The notes beneath the pieces were generated by a model. That model was given only the letters and a program-made list of their open reading frames with translations. It did no database searches and was not told the DNA's origin. The position numbers were made by a program, and so were the translations under genes. A stretch of 64,000 bases of DNA from assembly GCA_948144175.1 (NCBI GenBank), contig CANXME010000106.1, forward strand, positions 1,364,001 through 1,428,000, written 5' to 3'. Shown piece after piece: positions 53,763 through 64,000 of this stretch. Positions within the stretch are counted from its first letter, which is position 1. Each line of letters starts with the position of its first letter. The DNA is from Closterium sp. NIES-65. Its lineage: Eukaryota; Streptophyta; Zygnematophyceae; Desmidiales; Closteriaceae.

Positions 53763-54725
53763 GAGATGAGGTAAAGCAGCAGCAAAGCACTCAAACTCCT
53801 CTTATTTGTCCTCAAGGACGTCAGTGCCAAGAGCACACTCACCCCCGACGGACGGAGGACAGACAGACTCAAACTCAGCAACAAGACTAGCAGCGTAGTC
53901 GAGACGACAGGCGGCAGAAAAGTCAACAAGCTCAGCTACCAGAGCAGACACAACAGTGGACTCAAAGGAAGGGTCAGTGACAACAGTGGCGAGGAGACGC
54001 ATGACAGTAGGACTGGAAGCACGAAGGGAGTCAGACTCCGGGTCAGCAAGAGCAGGAAGAGAGGACGTAGGAGGAGACGGAAGAGGGACACGTTGTGGAG
54101 TAGTAGAAGGACGCAGCGTCATATAGTGAGTGCCGGGGACAGGTGGAGGACGCTCACCCAGAACACGACAACCAGTGGGGACAGCACCAACAAGAGACTC
54201 TGGACAAGACTCAGGCGAAGAGGGACGAGACTCAGGCTCACGACTCTCCTTAAGACCTCCGGTCGGCCCAGCGTAAGGAGAAGGACTAGGTCGCGGAGAG
54301 GCAGGCTGTAACTGTGACTGCGACTGGACAGGCGGTGGACTCAGTAGGGGAGGAGTGGGACCAGTAGGGGGCAGGAGGCCAAGAACCTGCTGAAGGAGCG
54401 GAACGTAGTACGGGCGCGGCGGCGCAGCTCCTCCTGAGCCTAAAGAGACAGCACCAGTGCCCTCAGCTCCAGGGTCTCCAGCTACAACTCCCGCAGCATC
54501 ACAAGCAGCTCCAGCAGCTCCACAACCTCTAGCAGCTCCAGCACCAGCAGCACCTCAATCAGCTCCAGCACCAGTAGCACCTCCAGAAGCACCAACAGCA
54601 CCTCCAAAAGCTCTTGCACCTCCAGAAACTCCAGTACAAGCACCAACAGAATCTGCGGCTCCAGCAGCTCCAGTACCAGCAATACCTCCAGCAGCTCAAG
54701 CACCAAGAGCACCTCCAGCAGCACC

Positions 54726-54835
54726 TGTCAGAATCCTAGCACAAAGTTGGCTACAAGTAGGAAACCCTAGGAAACTGTACCTCATAGTGTCTACCCCACT
54801 ATAGCCTACACAAGCTATACAATATGAGTTTGACA
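54726..54835 (-). repeat. 3' LTR of element S (110 bp)
   Basis: On the minus strand it starts TGTCAAACTCATATTG and ends GTGCTAGGATTCTGACA. The flank GCACC (54721-54725) is the expected target duplication if S inserted in R. Confidence 0.85.
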
Positions 54836-55114
54836 CACCCCCATAGGCAAAGTGGGGGAGAACAAGAGGTCACAAGACCAGTCAAGCAAAAGCAAAGCAA
54901 GCTCAGGTTGGATCACAATGTCACCACACAATCCGAGAACAAGAGCAAGGCCAAAAGGCCAGTTCACATGCAAGATCATATATAAAGGCAAACAAGCAAG
55001 TGCAGGTATAGAAAGATCACAGTACAAGCAAGGTCAAGAAGTGAGCAAGTGAGGCCAAGTAGGCACAAGACCTAACATCGTACAGAAGCGCTGATGATCA
55101 CAAGGCGGAAGTGC

Positions 55115-57200
55115 CTAGGTAAAGATATCAGCAGTGTTGGCCTCAACGGCCACGAAAGCAAGGAGCAGCTGGCCACGCTGCTGCAGCTCACGAGCAAGGA
55201 AGTAGCAAAGAGCAATGTGCTTCGTTCTGTGCTCCAGTCTGTGCTCCCGACACAAGGCTAGCATGGCCTTGTTGTCTACGTACAGAAATGGAGGAGAACG
55301 AGGCGGCTCTCCTAGGTCAGTCAGCAGGTAGGTGAGCCAGCGTAGCTCCTGTGCAGTCATGGCCCCTGCGTAGATCTCATCCTCATAGCTGGAGCTGAGA
55401 ACAGAAGACGAGCGGGTAGATCGCAACGAAACAGAGCTGGAGACAAGGCTGAAGGTGTAGCCCTGTGACGACCGCTGCAGAGCCTGGTCGTCAGCCCAAG
55501 AAGCGTCACCGTGACCTCTGAGGACCACTCCACGTTGCCCTCCAAGCACTAGCCCCATGCCCGACGTACTGCACAAGTAGCGCAACACCCTCTTTGCTGC
55601 AGCCATGTGCTCTGGTCGGTGTCTCCCAGGATCAACATAGCGTGCCAAGATGCTAAGAGGGTATGCAAGGTCAGGTTGTGTGCAGGTCATCAGGTACATG
55701 AGGCAGCCAACAAGCTCTGGGTACGGGCCACTCGGCTCTACGGACTCATCCGAAGGCAAAGCTGAGAGCGAGTGGCGAGTAGACAGAGGAGTGGCCTGAG
55801 GCGAGGAGTACGTGAAGTCGAAGCGCTGAAGGACCTGCTGCACCATGTGTGACTGAGTCAAGGTGATGGTGTGCTGTGCTCTGTCTCGGGTGATCTGCAA
55901 GCCAAGGTAGCTGCGCAGTTCACTTAGGTCTGTGCACGTGTGTCTCTTCTGCAGCTCAGACTTCACGTGGGCAAGTCCAGCAGTGTCAGTTGTGGAAAAG
56001 ACCAAGTCGTCGACGTACACGAGGATGTAGAACGGCGGCAAAGAGGTGTCGGTGCGCAGAAACAACGACGATTGGCTGTAGAAGGAGCAAACCCAAAAGC
56101 CGCAAGTGTAGTCCTCAGTGTGTCGTGCCACTCACCGTGCGCCTGGCGGTGACCACAGACTGGCCGCCGGAGGCTCCAGTGGGTACCAGGAGGAAACGAC
56201 CAAGTGAAGCCAGGTGGGCGGCGCAGCCAGATCTCCTCGTGCAGGCTGCCCTGCAGGAAAGATGTGCTGAAGTCAAGAGAGTGAAGCTCGTGGTCGTGCT
56301 GAGCGGCTATGTGCAGTAGCACCCAAAGAGTGGTCATCTTCGGGGTTGGAGAGAAGGTCTGAAAGTAGTCAATCCCCTGCCGCTGACTGAAGCCTCGAGC
56401 CACGTAAGGTGCCTTGAAGACAGGCGGAGAACCCGGCGCCCGCTTCACCCTAAAAATCCACATGCCACTAACAATGTTCGCCCCAGGTGGGGGAACCTCG
56501 TCGACGTAGGTGCCTGTGGACTTCCAAGAAGCCATCTTTGCGTCCATGGCTGACTGGCACTGAGAGGAGTAAGGACCCTCGATCGCCTCAGCGTACGATC
56601 GAGGAGTCGGAATGTTTGGTGCATCCGGGTCTCCCTCAGGGGCAATCAGCGTAAACACCAGATGGGGCAAAGCAGCAACAAAGAATTGGAACTCCTCTGG
56701 CCTGTCCTCAAGGACGTCCGTGCTAAGAGCACACTCACCCCCAAAGTGTGGAGGATAGACAGACTGAGACTCAGCAACAATGCCAGCAGCGTAGTATAGA
56801 CGGCGACGAGCCGCGAAGTCGACAAGCTCAGAGACTAGAGCAGACGCAGCAGTGGACTCAAAGGAAGGGTCATTGACAACAGTGGCCAGGAGACGCGTGA
56901 TAGTAGGACTGGCAGCACAAAGAGAGTCAGACTCAGGGTCAGCAAGAAGAGGAAGAGAAGACTCTGGAGGAGACGGCAACGGAACATGCAGAGGAGCAGT
57001 GGAAGGACGCAGTGCCATCTGGTGTGTGCCTGGGACCGCAGGAGGACGCGGACGCGGAGCACGGCGACTAGTGCGAGCAGCACGAGCAGGCGACGCAGGA
57101 CGAGACGCAGGCTCACGACGCTCAGCAAGACCTCCAGTAGGACCTATGTAGGGAGAAGGAGCAAGTAGGGGGGAGGCGGGCTGTAACTGTGACCGCGACT
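55115..57200 (-). CDS. element S RT and RNase H region
   Basis: RT: ARGFSQRQGIDYFQTFSPTP, FSTSFLQGSLHEEIWLRRPP, YILVYVDDLVFSTTDTAG (about 55990-56040), TCTQPDLAYPLSILARYVDP. RNase H: HGDASWADDQALQRSSQGYT, YEDEIYAGAMTAQELRWLTY, ANTADIFT. The pol N-terminal part carries GTHQMALRPSTAPLHVPLPS. Fossil frames. Confidence 0.88.
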
Positions 57201-57724
57201 GGACAGGTTGTGGACACGCTAAGGGAGGAGCAGGACCAGTAGAGGGCGGGAGACCAAGAACCTGCAAGGAGCGTAACGAAGTACGGCTGCGGCCGCACAG
57301 CGCGTCCAGAACCAGCAGGGACAGCACCAGTACCTCCAGCGGCAGCACCAGTGCCAGTAGCACCTCCAGCTCCAACAGCGCCAACTCCACCACCCCCAGA
57401 CGCACCAGCGCCAGCAGAAACACCAGCGCCAACACCCCTTGCAGCTCGAGCTCCAGCAGCTTCAGCAGCACCAACTCCAGCAGGACCGGCAGCTTCAGTA
57501 CGAGCAGCAGCTCCACCAGGACCAACTCTAGCAGCCCCGGCAGCACCCCCAGTCCCAGCAGCTCCAGTACCGTCAGTACGAGCACCTCCAGGACCAGCAG
57601 CAGCAGTAGTACCTCCAGCTCCAGCAGCACGGCTCCAGCGGCGGGCAAACCAGTCGCGCAACTCCTGTGGAGAGAGTGGCTCCCGCCTTGAGGAAGCACC
57701 GCCGGCGGCCACAGGAGCAGACCC

Positions 57725-57880
57725 AGCGCCCCCAGACTCCGCACCCCGAGGTTCCGCACCCCCAGGCTCAGCACCTCCAGACCAAGCACCCCCAGGCTCA
57801 GCACCCCCAGACTTAGTACCCCCAGTTTCAGCACCCCCCGTCTCAGCACCCTCAGTCTCAGCACCTCTAGCACCACCAAA
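57725..57880 (-). repeat. pentapeptide-coding repeats in pol spacer (S)
   Basis: About ten 15-base units homologous to those of B, D and E, in the integrase-RT spacer. Confidence 0.8.
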
Positions 57881-57929
57881 GTCAACAGCTACCAGGACAG
57901 GCTCGATTGCGTCTACCTAGGACACACTT

Positions 57930-58900
57930 GACGGGGCGGGACCCTGAGGGAGGAGGGGGTCTACCGGGGGAAGACCCGGCGCAATGAAGAGCGGCGGCGG
58001 GGGGAGGGGCGCAGTGCGGTAGGGGAAGAGACGGTAGTAAGGCACCGACTCGTCAAAGGTGACAACCTGGGAGGACAGAACACGGCGTGAGGTGGGGTGG
58101 TTAAACTGCCTCCCAAGCACATTACGAAGGAAGCCAAGGAAGACGCAGGGAACAGCACGGGGGGACAGCTTGTCCGCAGACAACTGGCGGACAAACGCCC
58201 GAGATGCGCAGACCCGAAACGCAGAGGCATCGCCAACCTTCCCCATCCACCGCAAGGTGGGGGAGGTCTCTAGCAAGGAGACTCGGGGCTGAAGGCTGAG
58301 CTGATGCGCCGCGTACTGAACCGCAAACGGCCACAGAAAATGGGGGGCAGCCGCATGCATCATGGACCTATGAGCGACGTCCATGACCATGCCAATGCGG
58401 CGCTCAGCAATCCCATTTTGCTGTGGAGAGGCCGGAAGCGTGAAGGTCTAGCGGATGCCCTGTGCACAACAGAAGGCTCTCAGACGGGCAGAGGAAAACT
58501 CCCCGCCTCTGTCCCAGTGCACACGCACGACATGAAAGTCCGAGCCGAAACTCTCCCTGAGCTGGAGATGAGCTGCGTGGATCCAGTCCATCAACACCTC
58601 AGTGACATCACCCTTCCTGCGCAAGGGGAAGATTGTGGTGTAACACGAGTAGTCGTCAACCACCAACAGGAAGTAACGCTCGTGCTCCTGCCCACGGACG
58701 CAGGCGGGGCCCCACACGTCCATGTGGAGGGTCTGTAGCGGAGCCTCTGTCAGAAGAAACTCGGAGGAGTGAGGGGAGGCGCGCTGTCGCCCCTCGAGGC
58801 AGTGGACGTAGGTATGGCCAGGCCCCGGAGGTAGGGGAGGAAGAGACCGAGGGAGACCAGAAACAAGGACACGGGAGGCCATGACTTCGAGACGAGGCAA
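57930..58900 (-). CDS. element S integrase region
   Basis: HMDVWGPACVRGQEHERYFL, a second-Asp region in which the usual LHSDRGGEFSS is recognisable but varied, then MVMDVAHRSMMHAAAPHFLW and PRAVPCVFLGF. Copia integrase; fossil. Confidence 0.85.
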
Positions 58901-58924
58901 GGAGGGGTGACAAAGGCGGTGGTG

Positions 58925-60589
58925 CTAGACGAGAGTCTGGTGGGACACGAGACGACACGAGCAGGGAGCAGACTCAGGACCAGACCTGGACGCTGCAGAA
59001 AACACCTGACTTGACGCAGCTACCTGGCCAGACTCAGCAGCCGGAGGAGACTGAGTAGTAAGGGTGTACAGGCTCGACCCTGGCCGACGGGTGGACGTGG
59101 CCAAGTGTCGGCCTGTCTGAGCACACGTGTAGTAGGTCACTCGCTGACTCGCAGGAGTGAACTGGTCAACCCCCCTATCCTGTAGGTCCGCTCCACTCAC
59201 CAAGTTCGTAGAGAACGAGGAAAGGTAGAGACCTGACAGGGTGCCAGAGGGGGCTGCCGGGCACGATAAGACAGTGGAGAAGCTAGCAAGGAGAGGACCC
59301 CCATAGGAGTCCGCCGGGGAGACTGCAACCGGCCGACTGAGCGGCATAAGAGTGGTGCGGTCTCGAAACAAGGAGCGGGACGCACCCGAGTCAAGGGTGA
59401 AGGTGTGGAAGGCCTGAGCCGACGTAGTACCTGAGAGAGCAGACTCACCAGCACCTGGGGCAGCAGACGCACTAGCACCTGGGGCAGCAGACGCACTAGC
59501 ACCTAGAACAGCAGCCTCACCAGCACCTAGAGCAGTGGCCTCAATGCCTGGGTCAGGCGGTACACACAGGTAACAGTCACCCTCAACACTAGTAGTTACG
59601 GAATACATGGTAGCGAGGATAGCATCATAGTCAAGATCAAAGATGGCAACCCCCACCCTAGACAGATCTCCCCAGCGAGGGATCTCTGACGCGTCAGGGA
59701 ACTGGTGACGCCACGCGTCCGTCAGGCGGCCGAAGCAGCGCTGGGTGGAGTGTGGGCCCCCGCACTGCTCACCAGCTCGATCGCCGGTACGGAGGACGTA
59801 AGTGCACGGACTAGTACCCCCACCGCGCTGACGCGCAGCGTACCACTCACGAAGCTGCTGAGGGGACACGGTCACACCACGCTCCTGCTGCTGCCGTGGA
59901 CCACCACCTGACCCACTCCTCTGCGCAGAGTCGCGACCCGCTCCACCACCGCCGCCGCCGCCGCCTCCGCCGCCTCCTCCACCTCCGCCTCCTCCGCCAC
60001 CTCCGCCGCCTTCGCTCCCTCCGCCACCACCGCCGCCTCCTCCACCTTTACTGCTGCCGCCGCCGCCGCCATCCCCACCAGCACTCCCACCACCACCCCC
60101 ACCCCCTCCACTGCCTCCACCACCACCTCCACCGCCCCCGCCAGCCCCTCCAGCGCCCTTGGCCCCCTTGCCCTTGCCGGTGCGGCGTCTCCCGCTAGGG
60201 GCTGACACAGCGCCGACCCCGTAGAAACCAACGAGATCGGCAGAAGCAGCAGAAGCAAAAGAGGGCAAGAGGGGGGAGGGGGAACACCCCTCAAAGACGG
60301 GGGTGTGAGGGTCACCACGAGAGGCTCCTACAGCAACTATGCTCTTCTCTGCTGCTAGGAGGCCCTTCTCGAGGAGGTCAACGGTGAGAGTGGTGGAGCA
60401 AACTGAGAGGAAGTGGTCCCTGACTACGCGGAGAGAGTCAGGGAGCCCGGTGACTATGTAGTAGAGGGCAATGTGCATGGGGGGGGGGGGGGTTCTTGGC
60501 GCAGAACTCAGCAGAAAGCGCAGCGCGGTAGCGAGTGTCACTAGTGCGAAGGTGCGTAATGAGGTCAGCGACTGTGGGAAAGGCAGCAA
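58925..60589 (-). CDS. element S gag C-terminal part and protease
   Basis: An open minus-strand frame of 554 codons: ITLY-type segment MHIALYYIVTGLPDSLRVV, FEGCSPSPLLPSFASAASAD, a Gly tract of about 80 residues (coding strand of 59940-60165), VSPQQLREWYAARQRGGGTS, Cys/His motif CTYVLRTGDRAGEQC..H....C, a repeated SASAAPGA part, then protease FTLDSGASRSLFRD. Ends before the integrase core. Part of a broken element. Confidence 0.87.
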   Translation of the reverse strand: MLPFPQSLTSLRTFALVTLATALRFLLSSAPRTPPPPMHIALYYIVTGLPDSLRVVRDHFLSVCSTTLTVDLLEKGLLAAEKSIVAVGASRGDPHTPVFEGCSPSPLLPSFASAASADLVGFYGVGAVSAPSGRRRTGKGKGAKGAGGAGGGGGGGGGGSGGGGGGGGSAGGDGGGGGSSKGGGGGGGGGGSEGGGGGGGGGGGGGGGGGGGGGGGAGRDSAQRSGSGGGPRQQQERGVTVSPQQLREWYAARQRGGGTSPCTYVLRTGDRAGEQCGGPHSTQRCFGRLTDAWRHQFPDASEIPRWGDLSRVGVAIFDLDYDAILATMYSVTTSVEGDCYLCVPPDPGIEATALGAGEAAVLGASASAAPGASASAAPGAGESALSGTTSAQAFHTFTLDSGASRSLFRDRTTLMPLSRPVAVSPADSYGGPLLASFSTVLSCPAAPSGTLSGLYLSSFSTNLVSGADLQDRGVDQFTPASQRVTYYTCAQTGRHLATSTRRPGSSLYTLTTQSPPAAESGQVAASSQVFSAASRSGPESAPCSCRLVSHQTLV

Positions 60590-60733
60590 GGTCAGGAAAG
60601 AGGTACGGTAGCATGAGGCGGCTCATTGCAGCCGTGGCAGGGGAAGAGTAGCGTGCAACTACAGCGTCGTACAAGGTCTGAGCACTCTTGTACTGGCTAA
60701 AGTGTGCACGCTATGTGGTTGGTAAGTGGCGAC

Positions 60734-61243
60734 TGATGGAAAGCGAGAGAATCTGGAGAGCGTACAAGAGATTAAGTCCGCCGACTTCGACGGAACATTG
60801 CGTGCAGCTCACGTAACTTTAAACTATGAGCAGGTACACGTTAGAAAGGTCTTAATCTCTAATTTCCAGAATGGTAACGCACGCTTTCATCAAAGATCTA
60901 GGCCGATCGCTATCGCGATCTAAGTGCGACGGTGTATCCTGGCGGAATTACTAGGCAGCCATGGATTAGTTCAAGAAAGTGGCTTTAGCAAGAGTTCAGA
61001 TCTGAAAAGTGACGAGTTGTTCAAACCCTACCAACCCAACCCTCGCCCTACAACAATCCCCAACAACCCAAAGTGCTAAACTAGCAACACCAAAGGTGTT
61101 GTAGTGAATAGCAAAGGTTTGTTGGTGCTTGTTGGGTGCGAGATCAGTACCAGCCCGCAACAAGTCTAACCACCACATTTTGCCCAAACCCTTAGCCCAC
61201 AACCAGCTAGAGCGAAATACCACAACCACCTACACAATCAACA
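60734..61243 (-). repeat. probable 3' LTR of element T (about 510 bp)
   Basis: On the minus strand it starts TGTTGATTGTGTAGGTGG right after the purine tract AGCAAGGGGGAG and would end CGCTTTCCATCA at 60734, where gag of S resumes. GCGAC (60729-60733) is the predicted target duplication. The outer border is inferred from the loss of similarity to S. Confidence 0.7.
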
Positions 61244-61293
61244 CTCCCCCTTGCTCGTGCTGGAGGTGGCTGAACACCACTGGGCAAAATCCT

Positions 61294-64000
61294 TCACTTC
61301 ACTCCCCCTTGCCCAGGGAAGGGCGCCATCCACAGCATGAGGTCGTCAATGCAGAGAAGCACCAGTCCTCCCACATCCTGCTCAGGCACCATGCTGACAT
61401 GGAGCTGCATCCCCATCAAGGACATGCACACACCATGCCGCTCAAAAGAGAGGGGTTTGGTGAGTATATCTGCTGCTTGACGGTTGGTGGGGCACCACCA
61501 GAGGATCACCTCGCCGCATGCCACCATCTCCCTGATGAAATGCCACCGAACCTGCATGTGCTTGGTGCGGCCATGCAAGCATGCATTCTGTGCAAGGGCA
61601 ATGGCAGACTGATTGTCCACAAACATAGGCACACCACCAGCAAACTCATGCCCAAACTCCCCAAACAAACGCTTCAGCCACACACCCTCCTGAATGCACT
61701 GACACAGACTCATGTACTCACTCTCAGTGGTGGACAATGCAACCACCGGCTGCCTCTTGCTCTGCCAAGAGATGGCTGCACCATTGAGACAATATACATA
61801 GCCGGTGTGACTCTTGCGATCAGCTGAATCTCCAGCATAATCACCATCACTAAAGCCCACCAACTCGACCTGAGGCTTGCTGTGTGCGGGGTAGAAGATA
61901 CCTGACTTGACACAACCTTTCAAGTACCTTAGCACTCTCTTAGCAGCCTGCAGGTGAAATGCCTTGGGACAAGACACAACCTTGGACAGCTGTGACACTG
62001 CATAAGCAATCTGCGGCTGTGTGGTCGTGCTTGCATACATAAGAGACCCCACAATGCTTTGATAGAGCCGGACCAGCTCATCTCGCAGCAAGGGCTCCTC
62101 AGCATGTGCATGCACGTCGAACCCTGTAGGGAGAGGGGTACGCACGGGGTTAGCCTCAGAAAGGCCAAAGGACTCAAGCATGTTGAGAATATACCTCTCT
62201 TGATGAATCAGAATGCCACTCTCATCACGCTCAATCTGCACCCCCAAATAGTACTTGGCCTCCCCCAAGTCCTTCATGCGGAACCGAGAGGACAAGAGAC
62301 CCTTCACATCGTCCAGCAAGACCATGCTCGAAGACATGAGCAGAATGTCATCCACATAGAGGTAAAGGGACAGCCTGCCCTCATGCCTCACCAAGTGGTA
62401 CAAGGCGGGGTCACACTCCGACCTCTCAAACCCAAAATCCATCAGCGCCTCATCAAACTTGAGGTACCACTGCCTTGGAGCTTGCTTTAGCCCATAGATT
62501 GATTTCTTGAGTCGGCAAACTCTGCCGGACCCATCATCAAAACCAGGTGGCTGCCTCATGTAAAGCTCCTCCTTCAAGACCCCATGAAGATAGGCGGTGG
62601 TCACATCCATGTGATGGAGGTGAGACCCCGAGGATGCTGCCATCCCAAGGGAACCTCTTAGGGTGGTAGGTTTACCCACCGGGGTATATACCTGGTCATA
62701 GTGAACGCCTCGTGTTTGAGTGTTCCCCATGGCCACCAACCTGGACTTAGGCCTCTCAATACTCCCATCAGCCATGTGCTTATACTTCCACACCCACTGA
62801 CACCTCAAGACCTCCATTCCAGGTGGCACACAAGCTGGATCAACCAGCTCAAAAGACTCGTTCACCCTATGAGACTCAAGCTCCTCACGCATGGACTCGA
62901 CCCACTCAGGACGGGACAAGGCCTCCTTGACCGACTTGGGCTCATGCACCTGACCCATGAGACAGAAATCAAGCCCAAGCTCACCCCCCTCATCATCCAC
63001 AAGCATGCACTCCTCCATATCATGCACCTCATGATCATTCATGCAAGCATACTGTGCACTTGGTGTGAACCTTTCGGGTGGCCGGGAGATGCGTGTGGTG
63101 CGGCGCAGAGGTGATGCCTCCCCCTGCTCCAAACTTTGCAGCTTCTCCTTCCAAGTCACTCTCTTCATGGGGGACCGTGGTGACTTGGACAGCTGCTGCT
63201 GCAGTATTTGCTGCCACCTACCCGCAGGAACAGGTGGTGTATGATCCTGTGGTGGCTGCTGCTGCTGCCCTTGTGGCTGCTCCGGGTCATGGGCTGGTGC
63301 GTTAGGGTTAGGGGTAGAACCAGCAGTTGGTGACTCCTCATGGTGAGGTGCAGCTGCCTTTTTTTCCTCTTGCTGCTCCTCTACCTCCTCTTTAGGGTCC
63401 TCCCATGCCCCCTCAAAGATGGAAGAGGTGTAGGGATCCTGAAGGGAGTTCCCAACTGTACTAGCACCATGCTCTTTCCACCCCTTATAGCTCAGCCCCT
63501 CGTAGAAAACCACATCCCTACTTTCCACCACCCGCTGATCCGCCACACTCCACAACATCCAAGCTTTACTCCTCTCCGACACCCCAAGAAAAATGCCCCA
63601 TTGTGCCTTAGGATCCAGCTTCCCCCGTTGCTGGTCGGGCACTTTGTACTGCGCCATGCATCCCCACACTCGTGCCATGGACACACTAGGCACCTTCCTG
63701 GTCCACATGAAGTAAGGGCTCTTGCCCCCTAGCCCCTTGCTGCCCATTCTGTTCTTAACCCAGTTGGCATATTGCACTGCTGCCCCCCACCAAGTATGGT
63801 CCAGCTGCGCATGAGCAAGCATGGCTCGGGCAAGGTCAATGAGGGTCCGGTTTAGCCGCTCCGCTGCCCCATTTTGCTGCGGTGTGTAGGCGACTGAAAG
63901 CTGGTGGGTGATGCCCTTGTCTTCAAGGAAAGACTCCAGATCCTTCCCCATGTACTCCCCACCCCGATCAGACCTTAGTATCTTCACCTTCGCCCCGGCT
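61294..64000 (-). mobile_element. Ty1/copia retrotransposon T polyprotein, open at right edge
   Basis: A minus-strand frame open from the right edge to a stop at 61294, with no break seen. Integrase: ILRSDRGGEYMGKDLESFL, YTPQQNGAAERLNRTLIDLA, WGAAVQYANWVKNRM, and the tail WGIFLGVSERSKAWML. A Gln/Pro-rich spacer lies at about 63130-63400. RT: WVWKYKHMADGSIERPKSRL, VTTAYLHGVLKEELYMRQPP, SIYGLKQAPRQWYLKFD, catalytic LYLYVDDILLMSSS (about 62340-62375). RNase H: FSDGDYAGDSADRKSHTGYV, STTESEYMSLCQCIQEG, KHMQVRWHFIREMV, and ADILTKPLSF near the end. About 50 residues follow the usual copia end. Whole as far as seen, hence young, and of another copia lineage than B-S. Confidence 0.93.

Larger units (their letters stand above)
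51798..54725 (-). mobile_element. Ty1/copia retrotransposon R (3' part, split by S)
   Basis: Minus strand. 3' LTR 51798-51915 (118 bp), purine tract, 3' UTR to about 52150, RNase H and RT 52147-53762, pol N-terminal part about 53800-54330, and a low-complexity spacer to 54725, where the 3' LTR of element S begins. If S is a nested insertion, the rest of R lies beyond the right edge. Broken, with a few breaks. Confidence 0.88.
54726..60733 (-). mobile_element. Ty1/copia retrotransposon S (split by T)
   Basis: Minus strand. 3' LTR 54726-54835 (110 bp), 3' UTR to about 55110, RNase H and RT about 55115-56650, pol N-terminal part to about 57200, spacer 57260-57900, integrase about 57930-58900, protease about 58950-59560, gag about 59560-60733. 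Similarity to gag of B stops near 60733, where the LTR-like sequence of element T begins, so the gag start and 5' LTR should lie beyond the right edge. Broken, with several breaks. Confidence 0.9.

Overview
This window is almost pure repeat: a stack of LTR retrotransposons, most of them broken, with no intact host gene that I can support. PBS sites fit a plant-type initiator tRNA-Met (TGGTATCAGAGC). With the high GC content and plant-like Ty1/copia proteins, this suggests the nuclear genome of a green plant or, more likely, a streptophyte alga. That assignment is an inference from the elements and has not been checked by any search.

Layout. 1-6403 (-) is a Ty3/gypsy gag-pol that runs off the left edge. 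6404-6841 holds a 140-bp inverted-repeat element and a strong hairpin. 6842-13670 (-) is copia element B, with its 5' LTR at 13541-13670. 13928-14047 (-) is a relic exon of an aromatic amino acid decarboxylase, followed by a gag fragment and an LTR-like promoter (14385-15130). Copia element E (-) spans 15340-28384. It has 131-bp LTRs and a perfect AAGCG target duplication, and it is split by plus-strand copia element D (15835-21964). E sits inside what looks like a host reading frame (15172-15339 plus 28385-28578). 28597-34422 is a pile of F (non-autonomous), H, G and a solo LTR (33157-34068, TSD CCATG). I (-), J (+) and K (-) follow to 41410. A non-LTR-like RT fragment and an unrecognised two-part reading frame (42521-43915) come next, then decayed copia pieces M, N and O to 49612. 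49946-50557 is a tandem TRIM array, LTR-int-LTR-int-LTR, with a perfect CATAC target duplication. A MITE with 47-bp inverted repeats lies at about 51481-51796. 51798 to the right edge is a nest: copia T, of another family and apparently whole inside the window, sits in the gag of copia S, which sits in the pol spacer of copia R.

The main copia lineage has several linked traits: very short LTRs (about 110-133 bp, core GTAGTGGGGTA), a long leader between PBS and gag built of GC-rich minisatellite that differs from copy to copy, a gag with a glycine tract and an unusual long-spaced Cys/His motif, and a pentapeptide-repeat spacer between integrase and RT. The TRIM array shares the LTR end and PBS with this lineage, so the autonomous copies may have mobilised it. 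Most large reading frames in the GC-rich repeats and opposite pol genes are strand shadows and are not annotated.
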